This document shows positions 45,497-54,662 of a stretch of DNA of 64,000 nt, piece by piece. The notes beneath the pieces are model-generated. The model worked only from the letters and a program-made list of their open reading frames with translations. It had not been told where the DNA came from and did no database searches. The position numbers and the translations under genes are program-made. The DNA is from Candidatus Schekmanbacteria bacterium. Lineage in GTDB: Bacteria > CSSED10-310 > JACPHN01. The stretch spans positions 10,606 through 74,605 of the forward strand of contig JACPHN010000097.1 of the NCBI GenBank assembly GCA_016188575.1. The letters run 5' to 3'. How positions within the stretch are numbered: the first letter of the stretch is position 1; every line of letters starts with the position of its first letter.

Positions 45497-48400
45497 TCAC
45501 TCTGATCTCGGCGCGCCCGCCGCCGCCTGGCTCGGCGCCACTTCCGCGAGAAACGCCGCGCCAAGATCGGCGCGGAGCTCGCCGCGAAAGAGCGGCTCGC
45601 CGCGCTCGATCCCCGCCATTGCCCGCGCGAGTCGCCGCAAGGTCGGGCCGAGATCGCCGTCGGAGCCCGGAGCCTCGCCGATCTCGCGGCCGGCAGCAAG
45701 TGCGCGCGCGCCGAGCTCGGCGGCGTCCGCGCCCCGCGCCATGGCCAGGTGGGCGCGCTCGCACTGGAGAATGACCGATTCCGCCACGGCCGGATGCTGC
45801 CCGAGAAGCTCGGCCGCCGCGGTGAGCCCGCTTTCGGCGGTTTCCAGATCGCCGCCGGCGAGGCGCGCGTGGCGCGCGAGAACGAGCAGCGAGTAGGCTT
45901 CAAACGCGCGATCCGGGAGCTCGCGAAACGCCCGCAACGCCGCTTCGGCGAGGGCGCGCGCCGCGGCGACGCTACCCTCCTGAGGGTAGAGCTCGGCGAG
46001 CGAAATGCGGCTCGCCGCCGCCACCCTCGTCTCCTCGGCGGCGGTAGCCACGTTCAGCGCTTCCGTGAAGGCGGCCCGCGCGCGGCCGGCGTCCGCCCAC
46101 GCGTTCAACAGCGACGCCTTGCTGTGCAGAATGGTTGCCTCGGCGCGGCGATCGCCGGTTTCGCGCACGGCGCCCAGCACCCGCTCGATGCACGCCGCCG
46201 CATCGTCGCGGCGTCCGGCATGGCGATAGGCGGTCGCGAGCGTGCCGTCGGCGGAGACTTCTCCCGTCCGGTAGGCGATCACGCCAAATATCCCCCGGCT
46301 TCGTTCCGCGAGCTCGATGGCGGCCGCGGTCTCGCCGCGATCGAGCTTGACGGTCGCCAGATTGATCATCGCGTTGGCTCGCCCGCGCTGATTCTGGATT
46401 TCGGTGTAGATGTCCAGCGCCTCCCGGAGGCACCGCTCGGCGCGCGAGTGCACGCCGAGCATGCGGTAACACACGCCCTTGTTGACGAGCAGGTCGGCCT
46501 CGCCGCGGCGGTCGCCCGCGGAGCGATACAGCGCCAACGCCTCGTTCGCCAGCGCCATGCTTTTCTTTTGCGACCCCCGATCGGCGACCACGTTGGAGAG
46601 GATGCGCAGCGCCTCGGCGAGGTCGCGCTTGCCGGCGACCGTGCGCGCGAGCGCCACGGCGCGCCGCGCCGCGGTCTCCGCCGGTGACAGCTCCCCGAGC
46701 CGATACAGCGCCTGCGCCAGGCCCCGCAGCCCGCGCGCCTCCGCATCTTCCGCCTCGCTGCTCTTCGCCAGCGCGATGGCGTCGCGAAACCACTGCGCGG
46801 CCTCCGGATACTGGCAGGCCGCGAGCAACGCGTCCTCGGCGCTTTCCAGCAGCAAGGAGATGCGGCTGACCCCCTCTTCCGACAGGCGCAGCGCGTGCTC
46901 GAAAGCCTCCTTGGCGTCGCGGAAGGCGAAGTGTTCCGCCAGCCATCTTCCCGCCGCCCGATACCTCGCCGCCGCCTTGCGGGGGCTGCCCAAGCGTTCC
47001 CAGTGGCGGCCGAGGTCGCCGAGGAAGCGCATGCGCGCGGTTGCCGGCAGGCGCTCGAGGCACTGCGCTGCGCGCCGGTGCAGGCGGATGCGTTCCGCCT
47101 CCGGAAGCGCGCTGTACGCTACCTCCCACAGGACGTCGTGAGCAAAGCCCAGACGGCCCCCGCCGCGCTCCGTGAGGATGCGCCGCGTCAACAGCTCGGC
47201 GGTGCCCTCGGCGCTGTCGTCGCCGCCCAGCGCCGAGACTACCGCGACCAGCTTGGGAGGCACCGGTTTGCCGAGAACGGCAAGCGCCGCGACCACCGCT
47301 CCCGGCTTCTGTCCGAGCCGCCGCAGCCGCCCGGCCATGGTTTCACGCACGACCACCGGCAGCGGGAGGTCCTCGGCGGCCCCCGGGCCACCCGCGTCGC
47401 TTTGCCAGCTCCACGCCCCGCCGCTACGGCGCACCAGCGCGCCGGTTTCCACCGCTCCGCGCAACAGCTCGGCGACCAGAAACGGATTCCCCTGCGACCT
47501 GCCGACGATCGCGCGAATCCGCTGGTCCGTAAGCGCCCGCTGCGCCAGCATGCTTGCCGCCATGGCTTCCACCTGGGGCAGCTCCAGCGGGTCCAGCAAG
47601 AGCGGCCGGCTGGTCGTCGATTCGCCCGTCAGACTCGCGGCGACGCCAGCATCCGTGGCGCGCAGGAAGGCGAGAAAGAGCAGCGGGGCCTCGCGCACGC
47701 GCGGCGAGCGCAGCAGCCCCGCGGCGAGCGCCACGGTGTGCTCGTCCGCCGCATGCACGTCATCCACGATCAACAACATTGGCTGGCGCCGCGCCGTCGC
47801 CAGCACCAGGTCGATACCGCCGTGGATCAGCCGGTCGCGGGCTTCCTCCGCCAGCAGCTCCGCCGTGGATTCACTGTCCGGGAGATCGCCGAAGAGACGC
47901 TCGAGCTCGGCATCGAAGCGCGCGAAAAGGCGCAACGCCGGTCCATACACGCGCAGCGCCTGGGCGCTGCCGAGCTGCTGCGCCTCCTGGCCGACGAAGC
48001 GGAACAGCTCGGAAAAGCCGGAAAACGGCGCGCCATGGCTGCCGTCGCCCTGGCAGGCGATGGCGTTGAAGCTCTGGCGGCGCGCGACCCGCCCAGCCTC
48101 CAGTGCGAGGCGCGTTTTTCCGGTGCCCGCCTCCCCGATTACCGCGATTGCCTTGCCGATACCGATCTTCACCGCGGCGAGCGGCTCGGTGAGCAAGGCG
48201 AGCTCGCGCTCCCGACCCACGAAGTCAGGCCGGTAAAGGTAGCCGGAGCGCGCCGGTTGCGCCGTTTTCATGGGGTCGCCGATGCCGAAATCCGCCAGCG
48301 CCTCCGCGACATCCCGCGCGTACCCCATGCGCTCGCTCTTGTTGCGCGCCAGCAGCTTCATGATCAGCGCTTCCAGAGCGGGCGGCCACTCCGGGTTGAG

Positions 48401-49399
48401 CTCGCGCGGCGGCGTGGGCCGGCCGAGCATGTGGCCGCGCGCGATGACGCTGTCGGATCCCTCGAACGGCCAGCGGTCCGTGGCCAACTCGTAGAGCATG
48501 ATCCCCAGCGCGTACAGATCGGCCCGCGCGTCGACGAGCTCGCCCAGGATTTGCTCGGGCGCCATGTAGGCGATGGTTCCAGAACCGCGGTCGATGACGT
48601 CCACGCGCTCGCGCCACCACCCCCCGTCGCCACCGCGGTCACCGCCAAAGCGGGAGGCGAGGCCGAAGTCGACGAGCACCGGGTGCCCTCCCGGGCGCAC
48701 CAGGACGTTTTCGGGCTTCAGATCCCGGTGCACCAGACCCTGCTCGTGCAAATAGACCAGCGCATCGCACAACAGTCGAATCGGCAAGAGCTCGCGGACG
48801 AGCAGGTCAATTGGATTCTCCTCGCGCAGCGCGGGCCGGCTCGTCGCGGTCTGTTCGGCGGCAGTGGCGGCTGCCGCTTCCTCCTCGTTTGCCCACCGCC
48901 ACGTCGTCCCAATCGCCTGCGCCTCCAGGTCGGCCGCCGTCGCCAGCGCCGCGGCCGGCATCGTGCCGGCGTGCGTGGAAGCCGCAAGCGTGGATGGGGA
49001 GTGGTCGATGAGCTGCTCGGGGGATAGCGCGTGCTGGCACGCGTACCAGTAGGTGCGCAGCGTGATGCCTTCGATCCATTCCATGGCGTACCAGGGGCGC
49101 CCGCCGTCCGTGCCGAAGTCGGTGATGGCGACGATGCCACGGTGGCGCAATCGCGCCAAACTGCGCACCTCGCGGTGAATACCGTCGAGGGCGTGACGGT
49201 CGAACGTGCGAATCGTCTTGAGCGCGACCTCCTGGCCTGTGTCGTCGCAGACGGCACGGAATACGGTTCCCATGCCGCCCTCGCCAAGGCAGCACAGGAT
49301 GCGGTACTTGCCGATGTGGCTGCCGGCGGCGTAGGTTTCCGTCTCGGGCACAGCGCGGGTTCCGAAGTAGGGGTGGATCGATCGCGTTTTCCACATCAT
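45497..49399 (-). CDS. Ser/Thr protein kinase with AAA ATPase and TPR domains
   Basis: About 1300 residues from ATG 49399 (ATG 49396 also possible; a GTG at 49429 lies in a repeat). Kinase: GEGGMGTVF loop, ALKTI lysine, active HRDLKPENV (Asp about 226) and DFGLASR. An Ala/Glu-rich insertion of about 90 residues sits before the catalytic loop. Then an NTPase with GEAGTGKTR (Walker A) and [12 protein letters not shown] (Walker B), as in MalT/STAND-like proteins, and about 400 residues of TPR helices. Cytoplasmic signalling hub: phosphorylates substrates and senses ligand through the STAND/TPR part (inference). Ends 24 bp from the pseudokinase stop. Confidence 0.92.
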   Translation of the reverse strand: MMWKTRSIHPYFGTRAVPETETYAAGSHIGKYRILCCLGEGGMGTVFRAVCDDTGQEVALKTIRTFDRHALDGIHREVRSLARLRHRGIVAITDFGTDGGRPWYAMEWIEGITLRTYWYACQHALSPEQLIDHSPSTLAASTHAGTMPAAALATAADLEAQAIGTTWRWANEEEAAAATAAEQTATSRPALREENPIDLLVRELLPIRLLCDALVYLHEQGLVHRDLKPENVLVRPGGHPVLVDFGLASRFGGDRGGDGGWWRERVDVIDRGSGTIAYMAPEQILGELVDARADLYALGIMLYELATDRWPFEGSDSVIARGHMLGRPTPPRELNPEWPPALEALIMKLLARNKSERMGYARDVAEALADFGIGDPMKTAQPARSGYLYRPDFVGRERELALLTEPLAAVKIGIGKAIAVIGEAGTGKTRLALEAGRVARRQSFNAIACQGDGSHGAPFSGFSELFRFVGQEAQQLGSAQALRVYGPALRLFARFDAELERLFGDLPDSESTAELLAEEARDRLIHGGIDLVLATARRQPMLLIVDDVHAADEHTVALAAGLLRSPRVREAPLLFLAFLRATDAGVAASLTGESTTSRPLLLDPLELPQVEAMAASMLAQRALTDQRIRAIVGRSQGNPFLVAELLRGAVETGALVRRSGGAWSWQSDAGGPGAAEDLPLPVVVRETMAGRLRRLGQKPGAVVAALAVLGKPVPPKLVAVVSALGGDDSAEGTAELLTRRILTERGGGRLGFAHDVLWEVAYSALPEAERIRLHRRAAQCLERLPATARMRFLGDLGRHWERLGSPRKAAARYRAAGRWLAEHFAFRDAKEAFEHALRLSEEGVSRISLLLESAEDALLAACQYPEAAQWFRDAIALAKSSEAEDAEARGLRGLAQALYRLGELSPAETAARRAVALARTVAGKRDLAEALRILSNVVADRGSQKKSMALANEALALYRSAGDRRGEADLLVNKGVCYRMLGVHSRAERCLREALDIYTEIQNQRGRANAMINLATVKLDRGETAAAIELAERSRGIFGVIAYRTGEVSADGTLATAYRHAGRRDDAAACIERVLGAVRETGDRRAEATILHSKASLLNAWADAGRARAAFTEALNVATAAEETRVAAASRISLAELYPQEGSVAAARALAEAALRAFRELPDRAFEAYSLLVLARHARLAGGDLETAESGLTAAAELLGQHPAVAESVILQCERAHLAMARGADAAELGARALAAGREIGEAPGSDGDLGPTLRRLARAMAGIERGEPLFRGELRADLGAAFLAEVAPSQAAAGAPRSE

Positions 49400-49428
49400 A
49401 GCGCCGCCGACCACAGTCGCAAGCGCCA

Positions 49429-49443
49429 CCTGAATCCACCGCC
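49429..49443 (+). repeat. Dispersed repeat, copy D (CCTGAATCCACCGCC)
   Basis: Exact 15-base core. The following bases (CTCTTCGCCGTCGGCG) align with copy E at 62949. It lies just upstream of the large kinase gene, in the divergent intergenic region 49400-49670. Confidence 0.65.
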
Positions 49444-49670
49444 TCTTCGCCGTCGGCGCGACTGTGCCCCCTCCGCGGTCGCGCTCGATGGACGACAGGG
49501 ACGGAAGGCAGGCGGTAGTTGCAAAGCTCCGGCTGGTGCAACTACACTACCGGCTGACTTGGCCGGCCAGGTAGCGTCGGATCGCGAGCCGATCGCCGCC
49601 CGCCGCCGCTGCAAACCGGCTCCCACCAGGGAGGGAGAAACCAATCGATCCGATACCCGAGCTTCGCAAC

Positions 49671-50141
49671 ATGACCCGGCGCTTTGCTGCCGGAACGGTG
49701 CTGTTCGCGCAGGACGATACCACCCTGGACCTGTTCATTCTCATGTCCGGCAAGGTTGAGGTGATCAAGGAGGGGCAGATCATCAGTGTCATCGACTCGC
49801 CAGGGGCGTTTCTGGGCGAGATCTCCACGTTGCTCGGCCAACCCCGATCCGCGCTGATCAGGACCGCGACGGCGAGCCGCATTGTCTGTATTCCTGAAGA
49901 CCAGGTTTCTTCGTTCGTCCAGAAGGTTCCCGGAATTGGCCTCCGGCTCGCGCGCCAGCTCGCCCAGCGGCTCACGGAGACGACGAACACCTTGTTGCAG
50001 GCGCGGGAAATCGGCCGCCGCCACCAGACCCTGTATTTGAACTTGTATAATGAGCTCAGCCGGCAACTCGAGAAGAATCCGACGCCGGAGCTGAGGGCGC
50101 TGCTTGAACGTCACGAAACCGTGCGGACCGACCTGACGTAG
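49671..50141 (+). CDS. Cyclic-nucleotide-binding domain protein
   Basis: 156 residues. Crp-type sensor fold: AAGTVLFAQDDTTLDLFILMSGKV, then the phosphate cassette-like AFLGEISTLLGQPRSALIRT (Gly-Glu...Arg-Ser-Ala). A helical C-terminus replaces the DNA-binding helix-turn-helix, so it is probably not a transcription factor. Candidate signalling partner for the adjacent kinase. The start may lie slightly upstream (in-frame bases read PIDPIPELRN before this Met), but no better initiator was seen. Confidence 0.82.
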   Translation: MTRRFAAGTVLFAQDDTTLDLFILMSGKVEVIKEGQIISVIDSPGAFLGEISTLLGQPRSALIRTATASRIVCIPEDQVSSFVQKVPGIGLRLARQLAQRLTETTNTLLQAREIGRRHQTLYLNLYNELSRQLEKNPTPELRALLERHETVRTDLT

Positions 50142-50174
50142 GGCGGCTGCCAAAGGTAAGGGGCGTAAGCCCTG

Positions 50175-50194
50175 GCCCGCGAGATCTCGCGGGC
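50175..50194. promoter_or_regulatory. Perfect 20-bp palindrome
   Basis: GCCCGCGAGATCTCGCGGGC, a perfect inverted repeat without loop, 33 bases after the CNB gene stop and 131 before cytochrome c. Consistent with an operator or, folded, a hairpin. Confidence 0.4.
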
Positions 50195-50325
50195 AGCGCA
50201 AGGTAGTGACTGCGGCCATGCGGCCGTGGCCCTTGCAATGCGCTCCGCGACCGCTACAATATGGCGGGCTTTTCATCGCGGAATGCAAGATCCAATTCTC
50301 CTATTTCTCGTTTCGGAGGACAGGA

Positions 50326-50751
50326 ATGATGACTCGACCGCACGTTCTCACTGTTCGCAATTTGCTCGGCGTGTTGCTCGTCGTGGGCCTCGCTGCGGTC
50401 TGCGCCACCGCCGTGTTGGCGCTCGAACCCTGGGTGGCGCCCGACGACGCTGCGGCGAAGGCCAATCCGGTCGCCGGCAAGGCAGAGGCCACCGAAAAAG
50501 GCAAGACAGTTTTCACCACCAACTGTGTGCCCTGCCACGGCGAGCTGGGGAAGGGCGATGGCGCAGCCGGCCAATATCTCGATCCGAAGCCGAAAGACCT
50601 GTCAGCAGAAGCCACCCAATCCCAGAAGGACGGCGCGCTCTTCTGGAAGATCACCAACGGCCGCGGCGTCATGCCTGCATTTGGCGCCATGATCCCGGAA
50701 GAGGATCGCTGGGCGGCGATCAACTATATTCGGCAGCTCGCCAAGAAGTAG
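50326..50751 (+). CDS. Exported monoheme cytochrome c
   Basis: 141 residues; GGAGGA about 5 nt before ATG 50326. Signal or anchor helix (LLGVLLVVGLAAVCATAVLA) and a class I cytochrome c domain with haem motif CVPCH and probable axial Met in GVMPAFG. Periplasmic electron carrier; possible electron donor to the cbb3 oxidase or functional partner for the one-haem CcoP (inference). A GC stem-loop follows. Confidence 0.9.
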   Translation: MMTRPHVLTVRNLLGVLLVVGLAAVCATAVLALEPWVAPDDAAAKANPVAGKAEATEKGKTVFTTNCVPCHGELGKGDGAAGQYLDPKPKDLSAEATQSQKDGALFWKITNGRGVMPAFGAMIPEEDRWAAINYIRQLAKK

Positions 50752-50788
50752 GCGGAAGCCCCACCGATGCGGTAGGGGGCCATCTCCA

Positions 50789-50814
50789 CCTCCCCCCGCT
50801 CACCCGGGGGGAGG
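50789..50814 (+). terminator. GC stem-loop after cytochrome c
   Basis: CCTCCCCCC (50789-50797) pairs with GGGGGGAGG (50806-50814), loop of 8. No T-run. Resembles the hairpin at 36619-36637, including the preceding CATCTCC. Confidence 0.45.
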
Positions 50815-50905
50815 AAGGAAGGCAGCGCTCACGCGGGCGTGCTCGGCGACCGGCGCCGTTTGCGCCCGCCATGGTCTCCCTGCCAAGACGCTCGGAGCCC
50901 CAACC

Positions 50906-52657
50906 GTGCCACCCCGACTATCCGACAGCCGCCTCGCCAACATCGCGGCTGAAGCTATCCTGAGCGGCTACGCCACCTACGCGGCCACATTCCGGGCCAT
51001 CACGCGCCGGGCACATCAGCGCTTTCTCAGCCAGGACTGGCAGGGGCGCCGCGCTGACGTCACCGAGCGTCTCGATCTATACGCCCTCGTCGTCGGCGGC
51101 GTCGTCGAAAAAGTAAGAGACCTGCTTGCCGACCGCGTCGAGGAGAAGCTCGTGTGGGCCGGAATGAAGGCCGTCTATTCGGGTCTCATCCTGCGGCGAG
51201 ACGATTGGGAGCTCGCCGAGACGTTTTTCAACTCCATCACGCGCCGGGTCTTCTCCACCATCGGGGTCGATCCACACATCGAGTTCGTCGACACCGATTT
51301 CGAAACGCCGCCGACCGATCCGGTGCGCTCCCCGTACCGCTCCTACCCTCGCCCCGAGCACACCGCCGACCTCGCCGTTCGGGTCCTTGCCGACCTGGGC
51401 TTCGCGGGCGAGTTCGCCGACCTGGCGCGCGACGTGAGCCGTGTTACCGAGCGTATCGACGAAACGCTGCTGCGCGTTGCTGGCGTCCATCGAATCCAGT
51501 GGTTGCAGGTTCTGGATTCCGCGTTCTATCGCGGAAAGGCGGCCTACATTATCGGTCGGCTCGCCGCCGGCGGCCGCGTTTTTCCGCTCGTGATCGCGCT
51601 TCGACACCCGGAGGGCGGCATTGTAGCCGACGCCGTGCTGATGACCGAAAACGACGTCAGCATCCTGTTTTCCTTTACGCGCTCGCACTTCCACGTTTGT
51701 TTTGAGCGCTCGTACGACATGATCAGCTTTCTGCGCTCCTTGATGCCGCGAAAGCGCGTCGCCGAGCTGTACATCGGCGTGGGTTGCGACAAGCACGGCA
51801 AGACCGAGCTCTATCGCGATCTCATGCGTCACCTGGGCACGACCGACGAGCGTTTCGACACCGCATCCGGCGCCGCGGGGATGGTCATGGAGGTGTTCAC
51901 CATGCCCTCGTACGACGTGGTCTTCAAGGTGATCAAGGACCGCTTTGCGCCGCCCAAACAGACCACGCGCGAGCTCGTCATGGAAAAATACCGCATGGTT
52001 TCCAAGCATGAACGCGCCGGCCGTCTGGTGGAGGCGCAGGAATTTGAGCACCTGGAGCTCGAGCGCCGGCGGTTTTCCCCGGAGCTGCTCGCGCGTCTGT
52101 TGCAGACCGCGTCCCATGCGGTGTCGGTCGAGGCGGAGAAGGTGGTCATTCACCACGCCTACCTCGAGCGCCAGGTCACGCCGCTCGACGTCTACATCCG
52201 CGACGCCTCGGATCCGGCGGCGGCCGCCGCCGTCATCGACTACGGCCACGCCATCAAGGAGCTCACCGTCTCCAACATCTTTCCAGGCGACATGCTGCTG
52301 AAGAATTTTGGAGTGACGCGCCACGGACGCGTGGTGTTCTACGACTACGATGAGCTCTCCCGAATGACGGAATGTCGATTCCGCAGACTGCCTCCGGCGC
52401 GCTCCCCGGAAGAGGATCTTGCTCCGGGCGTGTGGTTCGGAGCCGGCCAGAACGATGTGTTTCCCGAGGAATTTCCGCGGTTTCTCGGCCTGCCGCCCCA
52501 CCTGAGAAAGATCTTCGACGAGCACCACGGCGACCTGTTCACGCCGCGTTTCTGGCGCGACGTTCAGGAGCGCGTTCGGGCTGGCGAGTACATCGAGATC
52601 TATCCCTACGAGGCCGAGCGCAGGCTCGGAAATCCGGGCCCGAAGGTCTTCGGATAA
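50906..52657 (+). CDS. aceK: Isocitrate dehydrogenase kinase/phosphatase
   Basis: 583 residues, matching the usual about 580, GTG start. Characteristic blocks: WAGMKAVYSGLILRRDDWELAETFFNS, FKVIKDRFAPPKQTTRELV, RMVSKHERAGRLVEAQEFEH, VFYDYDELSRMTECRFR and DVFPEEFPRFLG (each recognised in part). AceK phosphorylates and dephosphorylates isocitrate dehydrogenase, switching flux to the glyoxylate bypass. The glyoxylate genes aceA/aceB are not adjacent. Convergent with the RmlC gene, 10 bp between stops. Confidence 0.93.
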   Translation: MPPRLSDSRLANIAAEAILSGYATYAATFRAITRRAHQRFLSQDWQGRRADVTERLDLYALVVGGVVEKVRDLLADRVEEKLVWAGMKAVYSGLILRRDDWELAETFFNSITRRVFSTIGVDPHIEFVDTDFETPPTDPVRSPYRSYPRPEHTADLAVRVLADLGFAGEFADLARDVSRVTERIDETLLRVAGVHRIQWLQVLDSAFYRGKAAYIIGRLAAGGRVFPLVIALRHPEGGIVADAVLMTENDVSILFSFTRSHFHVCFERSYDMISFLRSLMPRKRVAELYIGVGCDKHGKTELYRDLMRHLGTTDERFDTASGAAGMVMEVFTMPSYDVVFKVIKDRFAPPKQTTRELVMEKYRMVSKHERAGRLVEAQEFEHLELERRRFSPELLARLLQTASHAVSVEAEKVVIHHAYLERQVTPLDVYIRDASDPAAAAAVIDYGHAIKELTVSNIFPGDMLLKNFGVTRHGRVVFYDYDELSRMTECRFRRLPPARSPEEDLAPGVWFGAGQNDVFPEEFPRFLGLPPHLRKIFDEHHGDLFTPRFWRDVQERVRAGEYIEIYPYEAERRLGNPGPKVFG

Positions 52658-52667
52658 GCGTTCGCCG

Positions 52668-53219
52668 TCAGGCGAAGACCGCACCCACCGCAGCGAATGG
52701 GGGTAGCGCGGCGTCCTTGGCGGAAAGCACGGGCGCCCTCACCGGCCAGCGCACCCCGATCGCCGGGTCGTCGTAGCGAATGCCGCCGTCGTGCCCCGGT
52801 GAATACACCTCGGTCGTCTTGTACAGCACGAGCGCCGAAGTGCTGACGACCACAAAACCGTGGGCAAAGCCAACGGGCACGTACAGCGCCCGGCGATTTG
52901 CGGCGCTGAGCTCGACCGCGTACCACTGTCGATACGTGGGCGAGCTCGGGCGGATGTCAACCGCGACGTCGAAGACAGCTCCGGCGAGCGCCCGGACGAG
53001 TTTCCCCTGCGCCCGCGGCGGGCACTGAAAGTGTAGTCCCCGCAGCACGTGCTGCCGGGAGCTCGAGATGTTATCCTGCACGAACTGCACCGCAATACCC
53101 GCGGCGCTGAACTCGTGCTCCTTGTACGCTTCCAGAAAGTACCCTCTGTCGTCATCGAAGACTTTGGTCTCGATCAGCGTCAGCCCGGCAAAGCCCGTGT
53201 CGTGGAATGTGCATGGCAT
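52668..53219 (-). CDS. rfbC: dTDP-4-dehydrorhamnose 3,5-epimerase
   Basis: 183 residues, full length. DRGYFLEAYKEHEF, QDNISSSRQHVLRGLHFQ (catalytic His) and VDIRPSSPTYRQWYAVELS are RmlC/RfbC signatures; YVPVGFAHGFVV follows. It makes dTDP-4-keto-L-rhamnose for surface polysaccharide. rmlA, rmlB and rmlD are not nearby. Single gene on this strand. Confidence 0.95.
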   Translation of the reverse strand: MPCTFHDTGFAGLTLIETKVFDDDRGYFLEAYKEHEFSAAGIAVQFVQDNISSSRQHVLRGLHFQCPPRAQGKLVRALAGAVFDVAVDIRPSSPTYRQWYAVELSAANRRALYVPVGFAHGFVVVSTSALVLYKTTEVYSPGHDGGIRYDDPAIGVRWPVRAPVLSAKDAALPPFAAVGAVFA

Positions 53220-53400
53220 GCTCGTTTCCTATCCGTTACCGTGATCGCCGCGACTGGACACGAGCAGGATCGCCGGCATGGCCGCCCGTCACCCGACCTT
53301 CGCCCCTTGCCGCAGCTCGTCTGGACGTCGTTGCTTTGAACACGCGTGCGGCACTACCATCAAGCAACACAAATAACAACCCCCATCGCTAGGGCGAAAC

Positions 53401-54324
53401 TTGGATCAGTCCCGCGAGAAGCCCACGTGCCCGGCGTTCGAGATCGTGTCGACGCCACGCGAGGTCGCGGCGTTGTGCGGCCGAATTGCTGCGGACCGCG
53501 GCGCCTGGGGGTTGGATGTCGAGCTTACGCTGACCGGCGTCCACGACTGCCGACTCGCGCTTGTTCAGGTTTCTGACGGCATCAAGGCGTGGCTCGTCGA
53601 CTCTCTGCAGGTCGATCCCACGCAAGTCTTTAGTGCCTTGTTTGCGAATGCCGAGCCCGTCGTGCTTCACGACGGCCGCAACGACCTCATTGTCGTGAAG
53701 CGGTTGTGCGGCGTGATTCCCGAGGTGTTTTTCGACACCATGATCGCCGCGACGCTCATTGGGGAAGCGACGCCCAATCTGCGCGACCTGGCGGAGCGCT
53801 ACCTCGACAATCTGCACATGGGCAAGCAGCTCGCCTCGTCGAATTGGTGCCGCCGCCCGCTGGCGCGAAGTCAGGCCTGCTACGCCGCTCTGGACGCCTT
53901 CGTGTTGCCGGCGCTGCGCGGCCGCTTGCTTCCTGTGCTTCGCGAACGGCAGCTCGAGACCGTTCTCGACGAGGCCCAGCAGCGCGCACTGCAAGCGGTG
54001 CACCACTATGTCAGGCCGGCGCGCAATGCGTTCGAGCGGCGGTTTGCCAAGCGCTGTCATGACCACGAAGCTCAGATGCGCCTGCAGCGCCTGCTGGCCT
54101 GGCGAACGGCGCTCGGCAACGAGGGCAACCTTGAAGTCATCATGGGATTCGGCAATCGGGCGCTCGCTGACCTGGCCCGGCGCTCACCGCAGAGCTGCGA
54201 GAGCTTGCTCCGGGACCACGACATCTCCCCTGAGCTCGTGCGCCGATACGGCGAGCGGTTGCTCGCAATCGTGCGCGGGGACAGTGTCACGAGCGATGCC
54301 GCTCCAGTTTCCAGCGGCAGTTGA
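53401..54324 (+). CDS. rnd: RNase D-like 3'-5' exonuclease
   Basis: 307 residues. TTG start at 53401, which is uncertain. DEDD exonuclease motifs: WGLDVELTLTG (Exo I), VLHDGRNDLIVVKRL (Exo II) and CYAALDAFVLPAL (Exo III, YxxxD; the Exo III region gives a DEDDy-type assignment). Exo I reads D-x-E. An HRDC domain follows (about 210-300, LLAWRTALGNEGN). Matures tRNA and other RNA 3' ends. Shorter than E. coli RNase D, which has two HRDC domains. An IscB remnant begins 5 bases after the stop. Confidence 0.85.
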   Translation: MDQSREKPTCPAFEIVSTPREVAALCGRIAADRGAWGLDVELTLTGVHDCRLALVQVSDGIKAWLVDSLQVDPTQVFSALFANAEPVVLHDGRNDLIVVKRLCGVIPEVFFDTMIAATLIGEATPNLRDLAERYLDNLHMGKQLASSNWCRRPLARSQACYAALDAFVLPALRGRLLPVLRERQLETVLDEAQQRALQAVHHYVRPARNAFERRFAKRCHDHEAQMRLQRLLAWRTALGNEGNLEVIMGFGNRALADLARRSPQSCESLLRDHDISPELVRRYGERLLAIVRGDSVTSDAAPVSSGS

Positions 54325-54328
54325 AACG

Positions 54329-54662
54329 ATGCAGAACCGAGTGTTCGTGCTCGATAGCGAACGGCGCCCGCTCATGGCGTGCCACCCGGCGCGGACGGCG
54401 CTCCCGCAAGGTCCGGCACCGCGCGCCCCGGTTCGCGAATCGGCGGCGGCCCGAAGGGTGGCTCCCTCCGTCGCTCGAGAGCCGCGTCCGGCAGGTCGAG
54501 GCCTGGACGAGGCGGCTCATCCGATGGGCGCCGGTGAGCACGATCGAGATCGAGACGGCGCGATTCGATACGCACGTCCTCTCCGCCGGCCACGACCTCG
54601 AGGGCGTCGAGCCGAAGTACCTGACGCTCCTTCAGAAGGCAGACGGGTATGAGTACGCGTAA
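54329..54662 (+). pseudogene. Decayed IscB (IS200/IS605-associated RNA-guided nuclease)
   Basis: From ATG 54329 the frame reads MQNRVFVLDSERRPLMACH and PAR, the PLMP/RRXRR start of IscB. Homology then continues in another frame: RRSRKVRHRAPRFANRRRPEGWLPPSLE and onward to ARFDTHVL (frame of base 54321), the IscB segment after the bridge helix. About 120-plus residues, including RuvC-I and much of the bridge helix, are missing at the junction near 54398, and the HNH and C-terminal parts are absent. The reading frame is broken, so it is a fossil. The 3' end overlaps the start of the acyltransferase gene. Confidence 0.75.

Noticed and set aside
46895-49027. 710-codon frame opposite the kinase-AAA-TPR gene
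   Set aside because: Low-complexity Arg/Ala composition opposite well-conserved kinase motifs.
54329-54662. Functional small IscB-derived protein
   Set aside because: Frame break and loss of RuvC-I and HNH regions make an active nuclease implausible.
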